The position numbers were made by a program, and so were the translations under genes. The notes beneath the pieces were generated by a model. That model worked only from the letters and a program-made list of their open reading frames with translations, was not told the DNA's origin and made no database searches. Below, piece after piece: positions 6,214 through 13,518 of a DNA stretch of 23,342 nucleotides. The number at the start of each line of letters is the position of its first letter. Positions within the stretch are counted from its first letter, which is position 1. This stretch comes from UBA5314 sp964635975 (lineage in GTDB: Bacteria > Bacillota > Syntrophomonadia > Syntrophomonadales > Syntrophomonadaceae): assembly GCA_964635975.1 (NCBI GenBank), contig CAZWPO010000034.1, positions 1-23,342 on the forward strand, read 5' to 3'.

Positions 6214-8688
6214 ATGGAGCTCTTAGCTCCGGCTGGCAGTTGGGAAGCGTTGCAGGCTGCTGTTTCTAACGGCGCCGATTCTGTATACCTGGGCGGGCAG
6301 CAATTTAGCGCCCGCCACTCGGCCGATAACTTCAATAGTGAAGAATTAAAGGAAGCTCTTTTTTATATTCACAGTCAGGGTAAGAAATTGTACCTGGCTG
6401 TTAATACTCTGCTGGATAAACAGGAATTGGATACTGCCCTGCAGTTTATTTTTGATATGTATCTGGAGGGTATTGATGCAGTTATTGTACAGGATCTAGG
6501 CTTGATTAATATCCTGAACCGGATACTCCCTGACCTTCCTGTTCATGCCAGCACTCAGATGACTATTCATAACGCTCAGGGATGCGAGTTATTATATGAG
6601 CAAGGCCTCCACAGAGTGGTGCTGGCCCGTGAACTTACCGCAAAAGAAATTGCGACTATCAAGAATTCAGTTCCCGATATGGAGCTGGAGGTTTTTGCAC
6701 ACGGCGCTCTCTGCTACTCGTATTCGGGACAGTGCCTTTTTAGCAGCATGGTAGGCCAGAGAAGCGGAAACCGCGGGCGATGTGCCCAACCTTGCCGTAT
6801 GCCCTACAAGCTGGTTGGCAAGAATAACAGTATAAAACTGCCTGACAATACGGGGCCTTACTTACTGAGTCTCAGTGACATATGTTTAATAGATCATGTG
6901 GCAGCCCTGGCCGAAGCAGGTGTGACGGCGATTAAGATTGAAGGCCGGATGAAACGCCCGGAATATGTGGCCACTGCTACCCGTATTTATCGTCAAGCCC
7001 TTGATCAGCTAACAGAAAAAAGGGTGTGGGAAGGCAAGGATCAGCGGGAAGACCTGTTTAAGATATTCAACCGTACTTTTTCCACCGGTTATCTGTACTC
7101 CGATCGAAAAAATCTGTTGAATACCCAACGGCCTAACAATCGCGGGGTGCTGGTAGGACGAATTCTGGAACAAGGTCCTGACCGAACCGCCAGTATTAAG
7201 CTTTCTGGAACGCTTCGGGAAGGCGATGGTGTGGAAGTGTGGGTGAGCCGCGGCAAGCCCCCCGCCGTTATCGTAACAAACATGCTGATTCAAGGTCAGG
7301 TAGTGAAAGAAGCGAGTGCTGGTCAAATTGTACGCCTACAACTCAATGGATTTGCTGCTGCGGGAGACCGGGTATTTAAAACCCATGATGAAGAATTAAT
7401 CGGTCAAGCCAGGGCGAGCATTAAGCAGGGAGGGGATCTGCGAATACCTGTTGATGTGGAAGTTGCTGCACAGCCTGGATTTCCTTTGGGAATAAGCTAT
7501 AGAGACCAGGACGGTTATCAGTGTACTGTTTACTCTCATAGCCGGGTTGAAACCGCTGAGAAGTATCCCCTCGATATAGATGTTTTAACTGGGAAACTCG
7601 GCCGTTTGGGGCAGACTCCTTATCGGCTCCAGCAGTTGCGTCTAAGCACTTCGGAGCCGATTACTATTCCCTTTAGCGAGCTCAATGAAGCTCGCCGACA
7701 GGCTGTCGCTTGTCTGATAGAGTTGAGAAAAGAAGCTTACGCCAGAAAATTCCCGGATCGTATACAATTTAACAAATCACTAGCAGGATTGCTTAAACGT
7801 GAGTACGTTATACCGGCTCGGATAAAAACTCGTTTGTCAGTAGCGGTAAGCGGTAGTGAGGAAGCCCGCACAGCGCTCAAGGCAGGAGCCCAGCGCGTAT
7901 ATGTAGGACTGGAAGGCTTAACCAGGCGAAAAGCTCCGAGTCCGCAGGAAATTATCGATCTGGTCAATTATGCACAGGACCTTGGTAAAGAGTTGATACC
8001 GGCACTGCCGCGAATCCAGAAAACCGAAGAGATGGACAAATGGAAAGGACTGGCTGATAAGCCAAGCAAGTTTTTGGTAGGCAATATAGGGGCGCTTGAA
8101 TGGTGTCTGAAAAATAACGCAGAAGCCCTGGCTGATTATAGTTTGAATATCTTTAATCCGGAGAGCCTGGCCTTTTTGCTCGACCTGGGAGTTCAGGGGG
8201 CTTGTCTTTCACCAGAGCTGGATATTAAACGCTTGCAGGACTTTAGACTCGGCGATAATATAGAAATGCTGGTACATGGAGATATTCAACTCATGATATC
8301 TGAATGCTGCATATTTAACCAGCTTTTTGGTGGTGAAATGGGCAGCTGTCGATCGTTTTGCCAAAAGCAGACTATGTACTTGCAAGATGAAAAGAAGTAC
8401 TTTTTCCCGGTGGCTACTGACGCGAATTGCCGATTTTATATTTTTAATTCCCGCTCCCTCTGTCTCATTGAGTATCTGGACCGTTTTCTTCAGATGGGAG
8501 TAGGTTGGTTGAGAATCGAAGCCCGGCGAAGTCCACCCGAGGAAGTCCGAAATATTACCTCGACTTATCGGCAAGCCATCCAAAAACTGGAGGCGGGCAG
8601 CAAGACTAATTTGTCCGATTTTAAAGACCGGCTGGGTCTAGATCCGGGATCGTATACAAGAGGCCACTTCCTGCGCGGCGTGCAGTGA
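6214..8688 (+). CDS. U32 family protein with DUF3656 (RlhA/TrhP-like RNA hydroxylation, annotated collagenase)
   Basis: The 824-aa protein begins with the typical MELLAPAGSWEAL and GADSVYLGG strand. At about residues 161-194 it has the U32 signature FAHGALCYSYSGQC followed by GNRGRCAQPC, four cysteines expected to hold an Fe-S cluster. Past residue 380 lies the DUF3656-like insert, and after about 540 a second U32-like half ends with MLVHGDIQLMISECC and MGSCRSFCQK. Family members E. coli RlhA (23S rRNA C2501) and TrhP (tRNA U34) are prephenate-dependent RNA hydroxylases; older annotation is collagenase-like protease. Which RNA this one modifies is not readable. AAGGGGGT lies 6 nt before ATG 6214. 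It is read with the NIF3-like gene upstream, 62 nt away, and mutS2 follows after 193 nt. Confidence 0.88.
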   Translation: MELLAPAGSWEALQAAVSNGADSVYLGGQQFSARHSADNFNSEELKEALFYIHSQGKKLYLAVNTLLDKQELDTALQFIFDMYLEGIDAVIVQDLGLINILNRILPDLPVHASTQMTIHNAQGCELLYEQGLHRVVLARELTAKEIATIKNSVPDMELEVFAHGALCYSYSGQCLFSSMVGQRSGNRGRCAQPCRMPYKLVGKNNSIKLPDNTGPYLLSLSDICLIDHVAALAEAGVTAIKIEGRMKRPEYVATATRIYRQALDQLTEKRVWEGKDQREDLFKIFNRTFSTGYLYSDRKNLLNTQRPNNRGVLVGRILEQGPDRTASIKLSGTLREGDGVEVWVSRGKPPAVIVTNMLIQGQVVKEASAGQIVRLQLNGFAAAGDRVFKTHDEELIGQARASIKQGGDLRIPVDVEVAAQPGFPLGISYRDQDGYQCTVYSHSRVETAEKYPLDIDVLTGKLGRLGQTPYRLQQLRLSTSEPITIPFSELNEARRQAVACLIELRKEAYARKFPDRIQFNKSLAGLLKREYVIPARIKTRLSVAVSGSEEARTALKAGAQRVYVGLEGLTRRKAPSPQEIIDLVNYAQDLGKELIPALPRIQKTEEMDKWKGLADKPSKFLVGNIGALEWCLKNNAEALADYSLNIFNPESLAFLLDLGVQGACLSPELDIKRLQDFRLGDNIEMLVHGDIQLMISECCIFNQLFGGEMGSCRSFCQKQTMYLQDEKKYFFPVATDANCRFYIFNSRSLCLIEYLDRFLQMGVGWLRIEARRSPPEEVRNITSTYRQAIQKLEAGSKTNLSDFKDRLGLDPGSYTRGHFLRGVQ

Positions 8689-8800
8689 AAGCCGGATAGA
8701 TTACAAAAACCTGATTAGTGAGTGGAGCTCCATTTTTACGACCTTCTTCGTAGGTCAGTATGTTGCTATTATTTCGCGCCAAGAGACAGTGCCCGGGTGT

Positions 8801-8820
8801 TGGGGAGGCTTCACTCCCCA
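8801..8820. repeat. Inverted repeat in the U32-mutS2 gap
   Basis: TGGGGAG (8801-8807) and CTCCCCA (8814-8820) form a perfect 7-bp stem with a 6-nt loop and no T-run on the plus side. A smaller one, GACCT (8740-8744) with AGGTC (8752-8756), lies just upstream. No supported gene occupies 8689-8881. The region may be a leader for mutS2 or a decayed small element. Confidence 0.4.
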
Positions 8821-8881
8821 TGTCAGTTAACTTTAGCTGCATTATTAGATAATTCTTATACACGACAAAACAGGTGATATT

Positions 8882-11218
8882 ATGGACGAAAAGACACTGA
8901 ATAAATTGGAATACGACAAAATCAGGGGGCAGTTGGCAACCCTGTGTGGTTTTGAGGGTGGAAGAACTCGAGCGCTTAATCTCAAGCCCATAAATGATGT
9001 CAAGCGCCTGGAAGAAATGATGGACGAAAATGAAGAAGCCATGGAGGCTTTGCGCTTTCAAGAGCCCGGTTTTCTGAGCGAGCTTAAAATAGTAGATCAC
9101 TACTTGAGCAAGAGCCGTGCCGGGGGTGTCTTGTTGCCGACAGAGCTGCGCGAAGTTTATCACTTGGCCCGTGCTTCCGGCCTGGCTATCAAATACCTTA
9201 CTCCCCCTTCCAGGCCACACCTGGCAGATATGAGCATCGACATATTTCCTCTGCAGGCCCTGGAGAAGAGCATAGCTCGGGCCATAAGTGAAGACGGAGA
9301 TGTTCTAGATGATGCAACAGAAGAACTAAGACAAATACGCAGGCAGATATCCACACTGCGATCGCGGATCAGGGATTACCTGCAAGATTTTATCAGGTCT
9401 ACCAGCAACCAGAAATTCCTTCAAGATGCTCTGGTGACAGAAAGAGACGGACGTTATGTAGTGCCTGTCAAGCAGGAATACCGTTCTGACGTAAAAGGCA
9501 TAGTGCATGATGAATCAGCGAGCGGAGCAACTGTCTTCATTGAACCTATGCCGGTAGTCGAGCAGAATAACCGTATCCGCAGCCTGCAGGCTGAAGAAAA
9601 AAGGGAAGTTGAGAAAGTTTTGCGGACTTTGAGCCAGGCTGTAGCTGCTTCTTCTGAAGAGTTGGCTGCTAACCAGGAGATCCTGTCCGATATTGACTTG
9701 ATCTTCGCAAGGGCTCGATTAGCTTACAAGACCGACTCTTTTCGCCCGCAGATGAACAACCAGGGTTTATTGGAATTGAGTCGCGCCCGCCATCCGCTGC
9801 TGGGCGACAGTGCTGTTCCTATTGATGTGCAGCTGGGAGGCAAGTTTGACATACTGGTTATAACCGGCCCCAACACGGGGGGTAAGACCGTAGTGCTGAA
9901 AACCATAGGATTACTGACGCTTATGGCTATGTCGGGGCTTTTTATACCCGCAAGGGAAAAGAGCAGGTTGTCAGTGTTTGATCAAATCTTTGTCGACGTG
10001 GGTGATGAACAGAGTATTGAACAATCACTTAGCACTTTCTCTTCGCATATGAGGAATATCATCGACATCTTGAAGCTTGCCAATAGGCGTTCCCTGATCC
10101 TTCTTGATGAGATGGGCGCCGGGACCGACCCCGTAGAAGGGGCCGCTCTCGCCAGGGTGATTTTAGAGGATTTAATGGGCAAACAATGCCGGGTGGTTGT
10201 TACTACCCATCAGAGCGAACTCAAGAATTTCGCATATCAGCACCAGCGGGTGGAAAATGCCTGCGTTGAGTTCGATCCCCGCACTCTTCAGCCCACTTAT
10301 AAACTTACCATTGGTATGCCGGGGCAGAGCAACGCCCTGGTGATTGCCAGGCGTTTGGGTCTGAATCCGGATCTGGCTCAGAGGGCCAAAGATTTGGTGC
10401 CCAAAAACGAGCAAGAAATCGGCCATATGATCAGGCAGCTTCAGGAGAGCCGGGATCAATTTCATGCTTCGAAACGCGAAGTTGAAAATATTAGAGAACA
10501 AATTGAATTGGAAAAGCAAGAATTGGAACAATCCAGACAGAAATTCATCGCGGATCGAGACCAGATCATTGCTCGGACTAGAGAAGAAGCAAGAGCTTAT
10601 CTGCGCGATATAAAGAATGATGCGGATGCAGCGATCCGGGAATTGAAAGAGACTCTAAAAAATCGAGAGCCGCTACCCAAGTGGCACGAGATAGAGGAGA
10701 GCCGTCAGAAGATCAAGAAGCTGGACAACTTGCATTTGCCTCCGGTCGTTAAGACTCGTGACCGTATGGATATCAATCCAGGAGACTACGTATTCATCAG
10801 TAGTATTTCTCAAAAAGGGACCGTCCTTTCCCATCCTGACAGCCAGGGGGAGGTGAATGTCCAGGTCGGGAATATAAGATTGAGCGTTAATCGCGACCAG
10901 CTTCAGCCGAGTGAACCCGGCCCCGAATCAATAATATTCAGTCGTAATCCGAGTTTTCTGGAAAAGGCCCAGAAGATTTCTCGAGAAATCGATGTGCGTG
11001 GCAAACTTGCTGAGGAAGCTCTGGAGGAAGTAGACCGCTACCTTGAGGATGCAAATCTTGTGGGTTTGGATAAAGTCAGGATAATTCATGGGAAGGGAAC
11101 CGGGGCTTTACGAAAAGCGATAAGAGGATTTCTTTCCGACCATGGCTATGTTAAATCTTTTCGCGATGGAATGCGGGAAGAAGGCGGACATGGGGTAACT
11201 GTAATAGAGTTAGTCTAG
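8882..11218 (+). CDS. mutS2: Endonuclease MutS2 (ribosome collision/recombination factor)
   Basis: The 778-aa length and domain order match MutS2. The N-terminal part is a helical lever/clamp region (about 1-300). The ABC-type ATPase has Walker A GPNTGGKT at about 329-336, signature DEQSIEQSLSTFSSHM, Walker B ILLDEMGAGTDP near 405-416 and the TTHQSELK switch. A long coiled coil (about 515-620) precedes a KOW-like segment (INPGDYVFISSISQKG). The Smr nuclease domain (about 702-778) carries EIDVRGK and RIIHGKGTGALR. Unlike MutS1 it has no mismatch-binding domain. In Firmicutes it suppresses recombination and splits collided ribosomes. AGGTGAT lies 3-4 nt before ATG 8882. It is the last rightward gene before the strand switch. 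Confidence 0.96.
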   Translation: MDEKTLNKLEYDKIRGQLATLCGFEGGRTRALNLKPINDVKRLEEMMDENEEAMEALRFQEPGFLSELKIVDHYLSKSRAGGVLLPTELREVYHLARASGLAIKYLTPPSRPHLADMSIDIFPLQALEKSIARAISEDGDVLDDATEELRQIRRQISTLRSRIRDYLQDFIRSTSNQKFLQDALVTERDGRYVVPVKQEYRSDVKGIVHDESASGATVFIEPMPVVEQNNRIRSLQAEEKREVEKVLRTLSQAVAASSEELAANQEILSDIDLIFARARLAYKTDSFRPQMNNQGLLELSRARHPLLGDSAVPIDVQLGGKFDILVITGPNTGGKTVVLKTIGLLTLMAMSGLFIPAREKSRLSVFDQIFVDVGDEQSIEQSLSTFSSHMRNIIDILKLANRRSLILLDEMGAGTDPVEGAALARVILEDLMGKQCRVVVTTHQSELKNFAYQHQRVENACVEFDPRTLQPTYKLTIGMPGQSNALVIARRLGLNPDLAQRAKDLVPKNEQEIGHMIRQLQESRDQFHASKREVENIREQIELEKQELEQSRQKFIADRDQIIARTREEARAYLRDIKNDADAAIRELKETLKNREPLPKWHEIEESRQKIKKLDNLHLPPVVKTRDRMDINPGDYVFISSISQKGTVLSHPDSQGEVNVQVGNIRLSVNRDQLQPSEPGPESIIFSRNPSFLEKAQKISREIDVRGKLAEEALEEVDRYLEDANLVGLDKVRIIHGKGTGALRKAIRGFLSDHGYVKSFRDGMREEGGHGVTVIELV

Positions 11219-11223
11219 GAAAT

Positions 11224-11257
11224 GGGGACAATTTCCTTATAAAAAGAGATTGCCCCC
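11224..11257. terminator. Possible terminator between convergent mutS2 and the 229-aa gene
   Basis: GGGGACAAT (11224-11232) pairs with ATTGCCCCC (11249-11257) apart from one A/C mismatch, around a 16-nt A/T-rich loop. A T5 run begins 6 nt after the plus-strand arm (11263-11267). The imperfect stem and the offset T-run make this a weak call. Confidence 0.35.
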
Positions 11258-11266
11258 AGGTGCTTT

Positions 11267-11956
11267 TTACTGAGGGATGCCAGATCCTGTGACGAACTCC
11301 AGGGTTTTGTTGATATAACGCTGAATAAGAGCCATAAGCTTAGTATGTTCTTCCGCAGACAGGGAGGTTCCTCCAATGAACTGCTTATCAGCTTTGTCCA
11401 GAATAAAAGCGGCATCCTCTGGATTTGTGCCGGTAAGGTCATGGAATTGCCGCCAATTATCATCGCTGGGATGACCGCTTATCCCACATACCAGGCCTAC
11501 CATACACTCTAAGGAGCGATAAAAATTAACCGGGCTGTTTTCTTGGACCATCAGTCCCTGGTTGAAGTCGCGAATTGCTTGACGCATCTTGGCATGCAGG
11601 GCTAAATTAATGGAAAGCTGGTCGGTGTTGAAATCAGCTCCAATCGGAGTTTGGTCTGGGCTTGGATTATGATACTCGCCATCTTCAGTCCAACATGCTG
11701 ATATATGATAATTCAAGGCTATGCCATTATTGATAATCAGGGGCATTAACACCATATCGGCTATTTGTCTGGAAATCTGCATGATTTGTTTAAGATTGAT
11801 CCCTGTGGGAAGATCCTCAAATTCAACTGTGATTTGCTTGCCAACAATTCTAAAAATGTAATCCAGCTTTAAATCTCGCATGTTTCCCATGATAACCATC
11901 AATAGATCGGGTGAATCCCCATTACTCATCTCTACGGTGCCAGTTACTACGGTCAA
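11267..11956 (-). CDS. Hypothetical 229-aa protein downstream of the histidine kinase
   Basis: I do not recognise this family. The protein is soluble, with no signal peptide or clear membrane segment. The N-terminal 60 residues look like a beta-rich domain (VTGTVEMSNG, DLLMVIMGNM, KQITVEFEDLP). The remainder is mainly helical and acidic, with a Cys-containing helix (YRSLECMVGLVCGISGHP) and a C-terminal helix ending LEFVTGSGIPQ. The start is TTG 11956 with AGGATGG 7 nt upstream (11964-11970); a Met at residue 10 is an alternative. It lies 64 nt downstream of the sensor kinase in the same direction, so it may be its output partner or a co-transcribed sensor, which is inference only. Confidence 0.7.
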   Translation of the reverse strand: MTVVTGTVEMSNGDSPDLLMVIMGNMRDLKLDYIFRIVGKQITVEFEDLPTGINLKQIMQISRQIADMVLMPLIINNGIALNYHISACWTEDGEYHNPSPDQTPIGADFNTDQLSINLALHAKMRQAIRDFNQGLMVQENSPVNFYRSLECMVGLVCGISGHPSDDNWRQFHDLTGTNPEDAAFILDKADKQFIGGTSLSAEEHTKLMALIQRYINKTLEFVTGSGIPQ

Positions 11957-12020
11957 AATAAATCCATCCTTTCATTTTGCTTATGGAGAACCTGACGATA
12001 CTACTTAACAGAAGGATATA

Positions 12021-13514
12021 CTAGCAAACTGGGAAACTGACTGTAACGCAAGTTCCATTGGAGCCTGATTTAATATTGATAGCTGCGCGGTGCCGTTCAG
12101 CAATGCCAAAACATATCGATAAACCAAGACCAGTACCCATAGGTTTGGTGGTGAAAAAGGGCATACCTATTTTGTCCAGGTGTTCGCTGTCTATACCGTG
12201 GCCTTCATCTTCTATTGAAAGAAGCACTGCCTCTTTATCCCTGCAGGTCTTGATGGTCAGAGTTCCACCTGCTTGCATGGCTTCAAGACCGTTATTACAA
12301 AGGTTGAGTATCAATTGGCGGATTTCCTTGCTGTCAATAAGTACTTCTAGAAGCCTTTCCAACATGATATTCACTGTCTTATCCCGTGCCAAAGCGCCCG
12401 CCTGAATCAGTGGACTTATCCCGCGTACAACTGCGTTCAGGTTTCCTGGCTTCAATTCAACGAGCCTGTCCTTGGCGAGAGCTAAGAACTCGCTTAAAAT
12501 TTCGTTAGCTCTATCCAGCTCTTCAATCATCAGGGCAAAGAAATGCTTATCGCTCCTATACTCATCGTTCTCCCCTAAGAGTTGTAAGAGACCTCGAACT
12601 GTGGTCATTGGATTTCGTATCTCGTGGCCTATGCTGGCGGCAACCTCACCAACAAGATTCAAATGTGACAAGCGGGTTATATGGTGGGACAAGTTTCTGG
12701 CATCAGTGGTGTCTCTACCCACTGATTGTAACTCAACTAACTGACCATTTTGAAATATACCACGGTCAGTCCACTGGGTCCAACGGAGCTCCCCTGAATA
12801 ATTGATGACCCGATGCTCGTATGTAATAACAGGATTCTCAAAATTTATTGATGAATAAGCATCGGCTACAATTTTGTGGTCTTCATCGGGAATTAAGGGG
12901 ATAAAGCTGGCGGTCAGAAGTTCCTCGCGGCTTTTGCCGAAAAAACGGCAGTATGCCTGATTTACAAAAGTGAGACGGCCGTCGGGAAGAAAGCGGCAGA
13001 CCAACTCCGTCTGGTCTTCTACCACCTGACGATAGCGTTCTTCGCTCAATTGTAGAGCTTGTTCAGCTTGACGCAAATCGGTGATATCGTGTACTACCTG
13101 AAGTACGTAAGAACTGCCGTCGATCATTACATGTTCCAGCGAGGTAATACCAAACCTGATGCCCTGCGATGGAAGAGTGTAAGTGACGAAGACGTTATGG
13201 AGGCTAACATTAGTATCCATGTTTCGCAATTGATTCGAGTATGCTTCATCAACCTGAATGCCCAGCTCAGAGCGATGTTTACCTATGATATCTTCCCGCT
13301 TCAAGCCCATTAGCTGGCAAAAAACTTCATTAACATCGTAATAGGTTAAATCAGCTTCCGAGATTATGAACATAGCTGAAGTGCTGCTTGTTTTTGATTC
13401 GGATATCTTATCTAAAAAAAAACGCCCTGCATTCTTGGGCGTTGTAATCCGGCCCGATGAATCCGATAAAATGCTCCTCTGCAAAGTATCTCCTTCTTTA
13501 CACGTTGCTGTCAT
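12021..13514 (-). CDS. Orphan PAS-PAS sensor histidine kinase
   Basis: The 497-aa cytoplasmic kinase has no membrane helix. PAS 1 covers about residues 43-147 and PAS 2 about 160-272, each with the YxxVNxxFC/FGK-like core. The HisKA segment GEVAASIGHEIRNPMTTVRG carries the phospho-acceptor His297. The ATPase domain shows the N box LCNNGLEAM, G1 DEGHGI and G2 GTGLGLSI. This layout is typical of soluble Kin-type kinases feeding sporulation phosphorelays in Firmicutes, but no response regulator is adjacent. ATG 13514 lacks a Shine-Dalgarno; TTG 13484 has AAGGAG 5 nt upstream and may be the true start. A strong intrinsic terminator lies inside the frame at 13443-13414 (residues 24-34). The PBP gene ends 4 nt upstream; the 229-aa gene follows. 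Confidence 0.9.
   Translation of the reverse strand: MTATCKEGDTLQRSILSDSSGRITTPKNAGRFFLDKISESKTSSTSAMFIISEADLTYYDVNEVFCQLMGLKREDIIGKHRSELGIQVDEAYSNQLRNMDTNVSLHNVFVTYTLPSQGIRFGITSLEHVMIDGSSYVLQVVHDITDLRQAEQALQLSEERYRQVVEDQTELVCRFLPDGRLTFVNQAYCRFFGKSREELLTASFIPLIPDEDHKIVADAYSSINFENPVITYEHRVINYSGELRWTQWTDRGIFQNGQLVELQSVGRDTTDARNLSHHITRLSHLNLVGEVAASIGHEIRNPMTTVRGLLQLLGENDEYRSDKHFFALMIEELDRANEILSEFLALAKDRLVELKPGNLNAVVRGISPLIQAGALARDKTVNIMLERLLEVLIDSKEIRQLILNLCNNGLEAMQAGGTLTIKTCRDKEAVLLSIEDEGHGIDSEHLDKIGMPFFTTKPMGTGLGLSICFGIAERHRAAINIKSGSNGTCVTVSFPVC
13414..13443 (-). terminator. Intrinsic terminator embedded in the kinase 5' coding region
   Basis: On the minus strand AACGCCC (13443-13437) and GGGCGTT (13427-13421) form a perfect 7-bp stem with a 9-nt loop. 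The T-run is nine Ts long counting the last two of the stem (13422-13414). It is about 75 nt beyond the PBP stop and would serve as its terminator, yet lies within the kinase reading frame. Confidence 0.75.
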
Positions 13515-13518
13515 GCTC

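Noticed and set aside
8621..9220. 199-aa minus-strand open frame across the start of mutS2
   Set aside because: It is antisense to the U32 3' end and mutS2 5' end, has no recognisable domain, and both overlapped genes are well supported.
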